Below are positions 27,650-36,630 of a stretch of 64,000 nt of DNA, piece by piece. Below the pieces are notes generated by a model. That model was not told where the DNA came from. It saw only the letters and a list, made by a program, of their open reading frames with translations, and made no database searches. The translations under genes and the position numbers were made by a program. The stretch is from Salinicola halophilus (GTDB lineage: Bacteria; Pseudomonadota; Gammaproteobacteria; Pseudomonadales; Halomonadaceae). The stretch is taken from positions 1,286,574 to 1,350,573 of the forward strand of contig NZ_PZJV01000001.1 in the NCBI RefSeq assembly GCF_003206155.1, in the 5' to 3' direction. Position 1 is the stretch's first letter. Every line of letters starts with the position of its first letter.

Positions 27650-29272
27650 TTACAGTCGCGGTGACTTACCCAGAATGTTGGCAAACTCTCCCAGCGTGAC
27701 GATCAGCGCAGCATAGCGGTGAGATGCTCGTGTGCCGCTAAGGCGTGCGTGTTTTTCGACTTCTTCGATCGCGGCGTCGAGCATCGGACCGCTGTCTTTG
27801 AGTCGTGTCGCATGCTGCACGACTTTCTCGTCCACCATCGCCAGAAATTCCGTTTCGGCATCGGGATGATCCTCGCCAGGCTCGGCCCGCGCTAGCGTTC
27901 CGTAGACGCGAAAGTCGGGCAGATCGACGGCCGCTAGATCACGGGGTGACAGCGGCGAACGCTGTTCTCGCACTGCCTGTGAAAATCCTTTCTGCGGCGA
28001 ATCGAAAGGAAAATTGATCAGCGACGGGTCGGTCAGCGACAGTACGTCGAAAATCAGCTTCTCGCCCTCCTGCTCCTGCGGCGTCAATCGATGATAGAGG
28101 TCAAAGAGCCGCCTCGAGAGATGCGGAGTGAACAGCGGCTGATCGAGCTGACGATACCAGTTAAGGCCGTAGTGAAACCGGGCGCGCGTGTTGATGTAGT
28201 GATGATCCAGGGCGATCGGATCTTGCACGTCGACATCGATACTGTCGAAGAAGCCGTAGAATTCTCGCTCTACCAACGCCGCCTTGTCTTTCGACGGGAA
28301 GTGTCGCGCCAAATTCTTCGCCCGCTTCTCCAGCGGCTGGATATGATAGATACCGGCGCGGAAGTTACCGCCATGGACATTGAAGGTGTGCGAGATATTG
28401 CGATCGCGCATTGGCATGCGCAGCGGCAGGTAGGCTCCCAGTACGCCGGACATCCAGGTCATCACATTGTCCTGCCCAGAGTTACGTCCCTGACGCGAGG
28501 CGAACCCATCGATGGGAAAGTCGAAGTGTTGCTGTATCTGACGAACGACTTCGTAATCCTCCGAGCGATTCTGGTTGCTGTGCACGCGGACTCGCTCAGG
28601 TTGTAAGAACGGCCGCATTAGCGCGAAGTTCATACGACTATCGATACCGCCGGATAGACCCAGATTGAATCGATAGCCTTGCTCCGTCAGCGCCTTGACC
28701 CGTCCCTGGATGTCGCGCACGTAGTTGACGAGCCCTTCGGCGTAGCCCTCGCCTGACGCGCCGCGCGACGGCGAGCGCACCACTCGAGGCAAGCCGCCCG
28801 GTTCGATTTCCAGATACCGACCGGCGGGAATGAAGCGCACGCCGTCGATCAGCATGTTCGACGACAGCGGCTGGCCGCCCCAGAGCGATTGATTCCCCGC
28901 GAAGAAACCAAGTGTAGCGGCCTCGTGAAAGCTCGGGGAGAATCCGTCGTATCGCAACTGGCGCGCCAGCGCGAGCATTGAATTGGAGATCACCCAGTAA
29001 GGCGCGCTCCGCGACGTATCGGAAAAGTAGTAGACGGTGTCCTGGGCGAGATCATCCGTTTTGACGGTCACTTTGCCGCGCACGTTTCTCACCAGGATGA
29101 ATCGCCCCTCGGAAAACTCGCGTACGTCGGCCTCGGGATGGTGGTGCAGATATTCGGCGAGCCCGTCGTTGCCGAGAATCACGCTCTCGCGATAGAAGAC
29201 GCTACCCAGCAGACGGTTCGGCGTCTGCGACTGGCTAGCGGACGTCAGTACGAACAGTCCCTCGGGATACAT
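27650..29272 (-). CDS. asparagine-synthetase-like ATP-dependent ligase without glutaminase Cys
   Basis: A 540-residue protein resembling class B asparagine synthetases. The synthetase domain has the PP-loop 'FNLGLSGGIDSRMNF' (S-G-G-x-D-S, about residue 204). An N-terminal Ntn-like region (YYFSDTSRSAPYWVISNSML) is present, but the protein starts MYPEGLFV, so the nucleophile Cys2 needed to release ammonia from glutamine is missing. It may use free ammonia, amidate a uronic acid, or perform another AMP-dependent ligation on the polysaccharide. The ATG at 29272 has AAGGAGTCACC upstream, an excellent site. It is the last gene of the 11-gene operon, 57 nt after the GT2-GT4 gene. Confidence 0.82.
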   Translation of the reverse strand: MYPEGLFVLTSASQSQTPNRLLGSVFYRESVILGNDGLAEYLHHHPEADVREFSEGRFILVRNVRGKVTVKTDDLAQDTVYYFSDTSRSAPYWVISNSMLALARQLRYDGFSPSFHEAATLGFFAGNQSLWGGQPLSSNMLIDGVRFIPAGRYLEIEPGGLPRVVRSPSRGASGEGYAEGLVNYVRDIQGRVKALTEQGYRFNLGLSGGIDSRMNFALMRPFLQPERVRVHSNQNRSEDYEVVRQIQQHFDFPIDGFASRQGRNSGQDNVMTWMSGVLGAYLPLRMPMRDRNISHTFNVHGGNFRAGIYHIQPLEKRAKNLARHFPSKDKAALVEREFYGFFDSIDVDVQDPIALDHHYINTRARFHYGLNWYRQLDQPLFTPHLSRRLFDLYHRLTPQEQEGEKLIFDVLSLTDPSLINFPFDSPQKGFSQAVREQRSPLSPRDLAAVDLPDFRVYGTLARAEPGEDHPDAETEFLAMVDEKVVQHATRLKDSGPMLDAAIEEVEKHARLSGTRASHRYAALIVTLGEFANILGKSPRL

Positions 29273-29329
29273 GGTGACTCCTTTTCACTCGCCTCGATAA
29301 CGGGCGAACGGCAACGGTGCCGGGGCGCG

Positions 29330-32300
29330 CTAGCGCACCGGTGACTGATGAGTGTCGGCATCGGTCGATACCGGCGGCAGTGCAGATCGAACCGCCTCGA
29401 TCCGCTTGGCATGAGCCTTGTAGCCAAAGTGCTCTCGCACGTAGGCGTGTGCGGTATCCACCTGACGCGAGTAGGCCTCGGGGTCGGCCATCAGCGCCTT
29501 CACGCGCCCCTGGAGCTCCTGCGGCTCGGCGTAGATCGCGGCCTCGCCGAACAGCGGCTCGAACTGCCAAGGCAGAAAGACCGGCACCCCGACGGCCATC
29601 GCCTCGAAGATCACCCGCCCGAACGCTTCCACCCAGTCGGGATGCGTGTAGTAGACGAAGACATCATGGCGGGCGAGGAAGTCCCGTGGGTGCTCTGCGC
29701 CGAACGCCAGCACTTGCCAGTTCTCGGGAAGCTGACCGCCCATCATCTGCGCAACCGTCTCGGCACCGCCGAGAACGTGGACTTCGAAGGCTTCATCGGT
29801 GGGGTAAACCTGCGTTAGTGAGTCGAGCGTTGCCGGCCACTTGAGCACGTGATCCCGCGATAGTCGGCAAAGCCGAATCTTCGCGTGCGGCGCCGGCCGT
29901 GTCTCACGGCACCACTCATCGACATCGATGATGTTGGGCCAGTCGTGATCGCTGAGTTCGATGCCCTCGAGATCGCCACGGTGATGAGTCAGTAACGTCT
30001 CGCGTACCAGTGGCCCGATCGGATGCCAGACGCCACTGGTGCCGAAGTAGTGCAGCGCATTCTCGCGACAGCGGGGAATGTTGTAGAGCATGGCGTTTTC
30101 GTCGCCGTAGTCGCGATTGGGCGGCTGGTTGACGATGACACGCACGGCCCGCGGGCGAATCTCCGGCAGCCACGCCTGACGGTCCTGGAGTACCCAGGGC
30201 TGGCGAATCACCAGCACCTCGCAGCTCACGCTTTCACCGAAAACGATGAGCTCTGCCTGCCCCGCTTCGACGAGCTCGCGAATCTTGGGCTCCATACGCC
30301 GGTCGATGCGCAGTCCGTAACACGAGATCTGGACGATCGCCGTCTTGAGACCGAGCGCATGATTGGCCTTGATCTCCTCGGCGTTCGACGAGGTGGTGCC
30401 GCCGGAAAGACGGAAATCGGAGGCGAGAATGACGTCGAAGTGACGCGCCTCTGGCTTTTTCGGTCGCATCGACCCCGGAATGAAGAAGTGGCGCTGCGCC
30501 TTGTCGGGGTCGTCGTAGAGATCCACCGGGCGGTCGTACCACGCTCGATGAAACTCTTCATAGGCGGCCCTGGCGCCATACTTGTAGCCGTTGTAGCCCG
30601 AGCCCTTGGCGCTGGTGAGCGAGTCCGCCGATTGACGCTGAAACGACAGCGGCCCGGTATCCAGATGCACCAGCGCTTCCGGATCGAACGCTTTCTTGAT
30701 GCGTGCCAGATATTCGGAGTCCCCAGCGAAGCGCACAGCATCCCAGTAGCCGATGGCCTCGAGCGCCTGAGCGCGCCGGAACATCAACGAGGAGAGGTTG
30801 AACTGAATGTAATAGCCCTTGTTGCCCCGCCGGTGAAAGCGCAGATCCTCGAACGCTCTCGCCTGCTGCGAGGTATTGGCGAAGACCTCGGGTGACTCGA
30901 CGAGATGACGCGCCTGATGCTCGATCTTGCGCGGATGCGACCAGTCGTCGGCATCGTGGCAAGTGACGAAATCGCCGGTGGCGATATTGAGCGCGTTGTT
31001 GCGTGCGACGTAGGGCCCCGAGTTCTCGTCGTTGCGAATGACCACGAGCCGCTCGAATCGGCTCTCGTACTCTTTCACTCGCGCGACGGTCGCATCGGTA
31101 CTGCAGTCGTCGGCGACGATGACTTCGAGGTTGGGCCAGGTCTGATTGAGTAGCGACTCCATCGCCTGATCGACCGTCGATTCGGCATTGTAGACCGGCA
31201 CGATCACGGTCACCCGCGGCAGCTCACCGAGCGGGTCGGGGAGCGTCTCGCAGCCCTCGACCAGAATGCGGTCGTAGAGCGCGCGACCGTTGTCCGGTGC
31301 GAAGTGGATGCGCTCGATGCCGAATGCCTCGAGACACCGATTGATCGTCGTGAGCTTGCCGTCGTTCTCGTAGAGGTTGGCCAGCCCCAGCAGCACGTCG
31401 CCATTGAGTCGAGTGGAACGAAGCCCCTCGAGCAACGCGATTCCCTTGTCGCGCTCTCCCACCGTCTCCAGACACTCCGCCTCGACGATGGCGATCGCCG
31501 ATTCGTTGAACAGTTCAAAGTCATGCTGGCGATAACGGCGGATGTGTTCGAGCGCTTGGCGCTTGCTTTCGGCGTCGGGGTGCGAGGCGTACCAGAGTGC
31601 GAGCTCCCATTCGGCCCATGGCGCCATGAAAGCGTTGACCCGGTCTTCGGTCAGCAGCTTGAGTTCGGCGACACCGCGCTCGACGAAGCCTAGCGTATAC
31701 AGATGCACGCGCGCGTGGGTGACGCGCTTGCGGGCGTGCTTCTTTTTCTCCTTGAGATCGTGACTGCGCTCCGCCCGCACCGACGTCTCTCCGGTCGGCT
31801 CGGTGTTCTCGTCGAGACGATGCAGCGCCTGGCGCTGGTTCTGCAGGCGCCGCTTGCCACCCAGCATGACCGCGGCGCCCCGAAGCGGCGCCGTCAGTCG
31901 CCAGGAGCGACTGGCCAGAATGGTGCGCTGTTTGCGGCGCAGCTCCTCGACCTCTTTCTGACTCCGTGCCAGGCGTCGCTGAAGCCCTTCGACCTCACGC
32001 TTCGTGGCATTCGGCTCCCCCCCCTTCGACGTCTTGCCATTGCTTGACGTTCCGGCCGGTGCAGCGGCATCACCAGTCGGCGACGCCTTGCCGGGCTCGG
32101 TAGCTCTCGGCGTGCGGTCGAGCTCTCGCTTCAGCTGTTCGATCAACTTCTGTTGCCTCAACAGGCGCTGATAAAGCCCTTCTCGATCCGAATTCTTCAC
32201 GGCGGCCGAGCTCTTCGAGGCGGCACTGCTCGCCGGCGTAGTAGACGTATCGTGCTTGGCTGATTTGTCCTCGATGATCGACTCGCGCGTCTGGCGACTG

Positions 32301-32353
32301 CGAGCAATCAGCGCTTCGAGCGCCGCGACGTTGTCATCCTTTTCGTTACTCAT
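29330..32353 (-). CDS. multidomain glycosyltransferase (coiled coil, GT2, GT4-like)
   Basis: A 1007-residue protein. Residues 1-135 are charged and low-complexity with a predicted coiled coil; then comes 'ASRSWRLTAPLR' (about 145-156), a motif recurring in polysaccharide glycosyltransferases. After a helical, TPR-like stretch a GT2 domain starts near 380 (VTVIVPVYNAESTVDQAM) with DxD motif 'CHDADDW' near 465. The C-terminal third resembles a GT-B family 4 enzyme, with 'DFRLSGGTTSSNAEEI' and the donor-site 'EAFGRVIFEAMAVGVPVFLP'. It could add two sugars in succession. The start at 32353 (MSNEKDDN) or 32365 is possible. It sits between the WcaJ-type gene and the asparagine-synthetase-like gene in one operon. 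Confidence 0.88.
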   Translation of the reverse strand: MSNEKDDNVAALEALIARSRQTRESIIEDKSAKHDTSTTPASSAASKSSAAVKNSDREGLYQRLLRQQKLIEQLKRELDRTPRATEPGKASPTGDAAAPAGTSSNGKTSKGGEPNATKREVEGLQRRLARSQKEVEELRRKQRTILASRSWRLTAPLRGAAVMLGGKRRLQNQRQALHRLDENTEPTGETSVRAERSHDLKEKKKHARKRVTHARVHLYTLGFVERGVAELKLLTEDRVNAFMAPWAEWELALWYASHPDAESKRQALEHIRRYRQHDFELFNESAIAIVEAECLETVGERDKGIALLEGLRSTRLNGDVLLGLANLYENDGKLTTINRCLEAFGIERIHFAPDNGRALYDRILVEGCETLPDPLGELPRVTVIVPVYNAESTVDQAMESLLNQTWPNLEVIVADDCSTDATVARVKEYESRFERLVVIRNDENSGPYVARNNALNIATGDFVTCHDADDWSHPRKIEHQARHLVESPEVFANTSQQARAFEDLRFHRRGNKGYYIQFNLSSLMFRRAQALEAIGYWDAVRFAGDSEYLARIKKAFDPEALVHLDTGPLSFQRQSADSLTSAKGSGYNGYKYGARAAYEEFHRAWYDRPVDLYDDPDKAQRHFFIPGSMRPKKPEARHFDVILASDFRLSGGTTSSNAEEIKANHALGLKTAIVQISCYGLRIDRRMEPKIRELVEAGQAELIVFGESVSCEVLVIRQPWVLQDRQAWLPEIRPRAVRVIVNQPPNRDYGDENAMLYNIPRCRENALHYFGTSGVWHPIGPLVRETLLTHHRGDLEGIELSDHDWPNIIDVDEWCRETRPAPHAKIRLCRLSRDHVLKWPATLDSLTQVYPTDEAFEVHVLGGAETVAQMMGGQLPENWQVLAFGAEHPRDFLARHDVFVYYTHPDWVEAFGRVIFEAMAVGVPVFLPWQFEPLFGEAAIYAEPQELQGRVKALMADPEAYSRQVDTAHAYVREHFGYKAHAKRIEAVRSALPPVSTDADTHQSPVR

Positions 32354-32446
32354 CTTCCATCCCATCTTGATTCTTCATTCGCCTCGCAGCCGGTCACGGC
32401 TCGGGCGCTCGGGCCGCATTCGTTTGGCATCGTTCGCCTGGCGGCC

Positions 32447-33805
32447 TTAGTAAACGTTCTTGCCGAAGAAGCCTTTGACCGCGGTCAAGAAGATGATCTT
32501 GAGATCGAGCTTCAGTGACCAGTTCTCGAGATACCAGAGATCGTACTGCACGCGCTTCTGCATCTTCTCGATGGTGTCGGTCTCGCCGCGATAGCCGCTG
32601 ACCTGCGCCCAGCCGGTGATCCCCGGCTTGACCTTGTGACGCTGCATATAGGACTCGACGAGCTCTTTGTAGTACTCGTTGTGGGAGAGCGCGTGGGGGC
32701 GAGGCCCCACGATCGACATGCGCCCCTGCAGCACGTTGTAGAACTGCGGCAGCTCGTCGAGCGACGTGCGACGCAAGAACGCTCCGATTCGCGTGAAGCG
32801 GGGATCGTGTCGCCGCGCCTGCATGAGGCTGCCTTCGCTGGCCCCGAGCTTCATCGAGCGAAACTTGTAGACCTTGAAACGCTTGCCGTTGATGCCGGTG
32901 CGATACTGCTTGAACAGGATCGGCCCACGGGACGAGCACTTGATCGCGATCGCGATCATCAGGCAGAACGGCGAGATACAGATCGCGATCAACGTGCCAA
33001 TCACGAGATCCTCGAGTCGCTTGGTGAAACGCGCCTGTCCCGTCATGGGGCTGACACTGAGGTCGATGGCATAGAGCCCGACGACTTCGCTCACCTTGTG
33101 GTTGAGGATGGGCAGATCCGAAAATTCGGGAAAGAAGCGGATCTCCACTGTCTGGTGTCGCAGCGCGTGCATGATCGCCTTGATCGCGTTGCCCATGTTC
33201 AGCGGCATGCAGATCCAGACCTCCTGCGAGCCGGAGGCGGCGACACGACGAGCGATCGACTCGAGCTCCTGCGGGCTCGGCGTTCTCGCCAGCCGCTGCA
33301 CGCCACTCACCGAAAAGCCCGCGCTCTGCTCGCGGCGCATGTGTCGGGTCACGTTCAGTAGTGTCTTGCCCGGGCCGATCATGAAGACGCGACAGCGATT
33401 GCGTCCCTTGATCCGAAACCGCCCCATCGCCGTACGCAGCGCGACTCGTCCCAGTGCGCTGATGACGAACGATAGTACGAAGGTAAGTGCCAGCCAGAGA
33501 CGAGAGTAGCGCTCGGCCGCGTGAATGAAGTAGATGATCGAGGCCGAGGCGACGGCAGTCATCGTCCAGATGATCACCTGATCGGCCAGAATCCGTCCCA
33601 GCCGTTTCACCCGCCAGTTGCCATAGGCGTCGATGAGCACGCCGACCAGGATCAGGATGATGGCGATGACCTGAATCGCCCACTGATAGCGCTCGTGCAG
33701 ACTGAAGGTGTCGAAGCGAAAGCTGTAGATCAGAACGCCGGACACCACCAGTGCGGCGATGTCCATTAACGAAATGCAAAGCAGTAAAAAGTTTCTCTGG
33801 CTCAC
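32447..33805 (-). CDS. undecaprenyl-phosphate sugar phosphotransferase (WcaJ/PssY type)
   Basis: The priming enzyme that transfers a hexose-1-phosphate to undecaprenyl phosphate to start each repeat unit. About 450 residues: four N-terminal membrane helices, a CoA-binding-like middle domain, a fifth hydrophobic hairpin (KRLEDLVIGTLIAICISPFC) and the catalytic domain with 'KQYRTGINGKRFKVYKFRSM', 'TSLDELPQFYNVLQGRMSIV' and 'KPGITGWAQVSGYRGET'. The start is unclear: I chose GTG 33805 (SQRNFLLL) with GGGAG 11 nt upstream; an in-frame TTG at 33901 would add 32 residues. It lies 115 nt after the Alg13-like gene. Confidence 0.92.
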   Translation of the reverse strand: MSQRNFLLLCISLMDIAALVVSGVLIYSFRFDTFSLHERYQWAIQVIAIILILVGVLIDAYGNWRVKRLGRILADQVIIWTMTAVASASIIYFIHAAERYSRLWLALTFVLSFVISALGRVALRTAMGRFRIKGRNRCRVFMIGPGKTLLNVTRHMRREQSAGFSVSGVQRLARTPSPQELESIARRVAASGSQEVWICMPLNMGNAIKAIMHALRHQTVEIRFFPEFSDLPILNHKVSEVVGLYAIDLSVSPMTGQARFTKRLEDLVIGTLIAICISPFCLMIAIAIKCSSRGPILFKQYRTGINGKRFKVYKFRSMKLGASEGSLMQARRHDPRFTRIGAFLRRTSLDELPQFYNVLQGRMSIVGPRPHALSHNEYYKELVESYMQRHKVKPGITGWAQVSGYRGETDTIEKMQKRVQYDLWYLENWSLKLDLKIIFLTAVKGFFGKNVY

Positions 33806-33920
33806 CGCGGCGGATACTCCCTGTCTCGTGCCACTCTGCCCACCTTTCCTTGTAAACGGCCCACTCTTCGGCACTGGCTTTGGAACCGTAAAGCCGGTCA
33901 AACGCCAAGTGCCGTTCGCT

Positions 33921-34436
33921 TCAACGTTCCCAGTCGTTCAGTACACCCTGCAGTCGTCGACCGAACGATTGCCGTCGTCGCTCCATGAGTTCCCGGGTGT
34001 CGCTGTTATCGCCCCTTGGCGGCGCGTCGCCAAGTCGCGAGACCAACGCCTCGGCGTCGGTATAGAACGCTAGACCGTAGCGCTTGTGCAGCGCCTGTGC
34101 GGTAGCCAGCTGATGGTCGCTGCGATGCTCGCCGTGGCGCTGCAGTCGAGGGAAGATCAGCATCGGCCGGGCGCGCTCAAGCAGATGGAGGATGCTGCCC
34201 ATACCGGCATGGGTGATGGTCCATCGCGCCTCGTCCAGCAGCGCGCGATGGCTCGACGCCGTCATGAACGCCTCTACCGTCAAATTGCTGGGGGCAGCAC
34301 GCTGCGCGAACCAGGCTTCTCCCCCCGGCCCGGCCTGATAGATTACCGACTCTTCCGGCAGCGCGTTGGCACACGCCATCGCCAGTGCCGCCAGCCGGTC
34401 GAAGGGCAGCTGTCCGCCAGCCGTCAGGAAGATCAA
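33921..34436 (-). CDS. Alg13/PssE-like glycosyltransferase catalytic subunit
   Basis: A 171-residue protein resembling the C-terminal half of GT28 enzymes, the donor-binding part: 'IFLTAGGQLPFDRLAALAMA' at the start and 'WTITHAGMGSILHLLERARP' with 'IFPRLQRHGEHRSDHQLATA', the UDP-sugar site. It needs an Alg14-type membrane partner, which is encoded just upstream. I chose a TTG at 34436: GGGAG stands 6 nt upstream and TTGA overlaps the stop of the Alg14-like gene. There is no ATG in a suitable position. Confidence 0.85.
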   Translation of the reverse strand: MIFLTAGGQLPFDRLAALAMACANALPEESVIYQAGPGGEAWFAQRAAPSNLTVEAFMTASSHRALLDEARWTITHAGMGSILHLLERARPMLIFPRLQRHGEHRSDHQLATAQALHKRYGLAFYTDAEALVSRLGDAPPRGDNSDTRELMERRRQSFGRRLQGVLNDWER

Positions 34437-34864
34437 AGCACGCTCCCTAGATAGGTCACGCGGCGCCCGTCCGCCAGCTCCGGCCACTGCGTGAGCGTCA
34501 GGTGGCATAGGCGCGAGGCGACGCGTCCGGACAGCGACAGCCGCTCGACGTTGGCGACGCTGTCGATCCAGATCGTGCGCGCGCCCCCAAGCCGAGCGAG
34601 CAGCAGACAGAGCAAACCCGGCGCGGCACCAGTGCTGATAGCCGCCTCGCAGCGAAATCGCCGCAACAGTCCGACGATCGCGAACGCGCACGGCAATGCC
34701 CGCCACAGGGTCGTCTTATTGAAATCCGGAATCGTCTCGTGGGACTGTGCCATGGCGTCAGGCCGGGTCGTCACCCACTGTCGTTCGTCGAGCGAAAGGT
34801 GGTCCGCCAGTCGCTCGAGTTGCACGAGATGCCCTCCGAAGCTCGCTACCAGCAAGGTCTTCAT
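34433..34864 (-). CDS. Alg14/PssD-like glycosyltransferase membrane subunit
   Basis: A 143-residue protein homologous to Alg14: 'LLVASFGGHLVQLERLADHL' at the N-terminus, 'AISTGAAPGLLCLLLARLGG' and 'IWIDSVANVERLSLSGR' in the middle. It anchors the Alg13-like partner at the membrane and binds the lipid-linked acceptor; together they act as one glycosyltransferase, as PssD/PssE do in bacterial exopolysaccharide synthesis. ATGA overlap with the gene upstream (34861-34864) and TTGA overlap with the partner downstream. Confidence 0.88.
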   Translation of the reverse strand: MKTLLVASFGGHLVQLERLADHLSLDERQWVTTRPDAMAQSHETIPDFNKTTLWRALPCAFAIVGLLRRFRCEAAISTGAAPGLLCLLLARLGGARTIWIDSVANVERLSLSGRVASRLCHLTLTQWPELADGRRVTYLGSVL

Positions 34865-36630
34865 GGGGCCTCCGACGGTGCAATCTCGTCGTGGCGCGCC
34901 GCGTCCGGTAGTGCATCGCGCAGGATCTCACGCATTCGAATCAGCGCTCTCCGATACTGCTGGCGCAAGATGAGTCGCTCGAGGTCATGAAGCCAGGCCG
35001 CCAGCAGAAAGTCCGCATCCGTCACTCGCGCCGGTATTTTGCGCCGGCGACGCAGCGACTCGATGAGACCGCTCGCCTTGGCCTGTGCGATATAGCGCGG
35101 TGGCGCACCGACACCTATGGGCTCGAGTGACCAGCGCCCCCAGCAGAGAACGCAGGGAGCGCCGCGATCATCGAGCACGACGCTGCGGTCGTTGAGGTCC
35201 GGATTGTAGACGTGAAGCGGCATGAAGCGCAGGCGTGCCTGCATGTCCGACAGCCGCGCCAGGAACGTCTCGACGAGCGTCGCTTCAGTCTTGCATTCCG
35301 CGGCCAGTCGTACCCGCTCGATCAGCGCTGCATCGAGTCTGACCCAGAGCGGCGGCTGGGAGCGAAGATAGCTGTCGACGACCGCTTCCGGTGGGACGTA
35401 GCTCCAGAGATCGAACAGTACCCGGCGATACGTCTCTCCCCACTGCTCGCGAGGCACCTTGTTCGCCCCGTTACAGCGAAGCTGCAGCCAGACGAACTCC
35501 TCATACTGTCCCTGATCGAGCAGTTTCGGCGCATCGAGTGCCGCCAAATCCACACGGTCGAGCAAGTATGCTTCATGAGCGGCCTGCGCGTGCTCCTTGC
35601 GAAAATGCACCTTCTCGAGGATGCGACAGGGGCCGTCCACGGTATCGCTCAAAGCGAACCAGGCAACGTTACCCTGCCCCCCATCCCACCAGAGTGAGGC
35701 GCCGGGCAGGTTGCGCTCGCCTCGCGACGCAAGCCACTCGCGACTCCGGGCGAGTCTCGTTGCCGGCGCGAACAGGGTCCAGAAACGCACCCCGCCCTTG
35801 GGCGCGTCGCTCTCGAGCTGTTTCTCATGAAAGAAGAAGGCATCGACCCGCCGACGATGTTCGGCCAGTCGAATCTGGCCGTTGACGAAATTGGTCAGTG
35901 CTTGAAAGATGCGCCGGCTTAGAATCAGGCTGACGATGGCGATCAGCAGATTCAGCTGCGGGAGCCGGTAGAACTCGAACACCAGAAACAGAAAGCCGAG
36001 CAGAAAACCCGAGGAGCCGAGGACCCGCAGCAACCCTTTGCTATTGGCAGCGAGCCAGCGCTCGGTGCGATGGCGACGATCCGTATTGCCGATCGACGCC
36101 ACACCCAACGTCGTCAGACTCATGCCGATCACCACCAGTGCGAGAAACCCGAACAGTGTCGGAAAGAGCCAGAGCCCAACGCCGAACCCAACGATGACCG
36201 TCGCACCTTCCGCCATCACTTCGCAGAGCCGTCGATACTGCTCGCGCACGCCGGCGTCCTGATCGTTGATCAGCGTGATCTTGCGCGCGTTGTCGAGCAC
36301 TACCAGAGCGCCCCGGCGGCTCTGACGATCCGCCAGCCAGTCCATCAGCTGCGATAGCGCAAAGAGCGCCACGGCGCCGGCGCAGAGCAGCACAATCCAC
36401 AGCGAGCGGGTTTCCATCGTCACGAAACCCTGGAAATAGCGTGGAATACCGTTGCCGCCCAGCAGCAGGATAACTTTCAGCGGCAGTAGAAACGCGACCA
36501 CCTGTGCCAGCTGAGAGACTAGCAGCATTCCCGCCGTCATTGGCGCGGCGAACGGCGTATGGCGTAGGAGTTGGCGCCAAACACTGACGAACCAGCTCAG
36601 ATGGCGCCCGCTGGCGCGAAAGAGGTTCAT
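34861..36630 (-). CDS. membrane protein: ABC-type transmembrane domain fused to a degenerate kinase-like domain
   Basis: A 589-residue protein. Residues ~20-265 contain five or six membrane helices and resemble an ABC exporter membrane domain (QLAQVVAFLLPLKVILLLGG; ITLINDQDAGVREQYRRL), without any ATPase domain. Residues ~320-560 resemble an aminoglycoside-phosphotransferase/kinase fold: a possible beta3-alphaC pair 'CRILEKVHFRKE' and 'AAHEAYLLDRVD', then 'MPLHVYNPDLNDRSVVLDD' where the catalytic loop H-x-D-x4-N should be, and 'PCVLCWGRWSLEP' where the metal-binding Asp should be (Cys instead). It looks like a pseudokinase. Function unknown; a role in export or in sensing polysaccharide synthesis is a guess. 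The ATG at 36630 is fixed by a 4-nt overlap with the gene before it. Confidence 0.7.
   Translation of the reverse strand: MNLFRASGRHLSWFVSVWRQLLRHTPFAAPMTAGMLLVSQLAQVVAFLLPLKVILLLGGNGIPRYFQGFVTMETRSLWIVLLCAGAVALFALSQLMDWLADRQSRRGALVVLDNARKITLINDQDAGVREQYRRLCEVMAEGATVIVGFGVGLWLFPTLFGFLALVVIGMSLTTLGVASIGNTDRRHRTERWLAANSKGLLRVLGSSGFLLGFLFLVFEFYRLPQLNLLIAIVSLILSRRIFQALTNFVNGQIRLAEHRRRVDAFFFHEKQLESDAPKGGVRFWTLFAPATRLARSREWLASRGERNLPGASLWWDGGQGNVAWFALSDTVDGPCRILEKVHFRKEHAQAAHEAYLLDRVDLAALDAPKLLDQGQYEEFVWLQLRCNGANKVPREQWGETYRRVLFDLWSYVPPEAVVDSYLRSQPPLWVRLDAALIERVRLAAECKTEATLVETFLARLSDMQARLRFMPLHVYNPDLNDRSVVLDDRGAPCVLCWGRWSLEPIGVGAPPRYIAQAKASGLIESLRRRRKIPARVTDADFLLAAWLHDLERLILRQQYRRALIRMREILRDALPDAARHDEIAPSEAP

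Noticed and set aside
32394-33908. 504-codon minus-strand frame overlapping the sugar phosphotransferase gene
   Set aside because: Same strand but different frame; its translation lacks motifs, whereas the other frame is a clear WcaJ-type enzyme.
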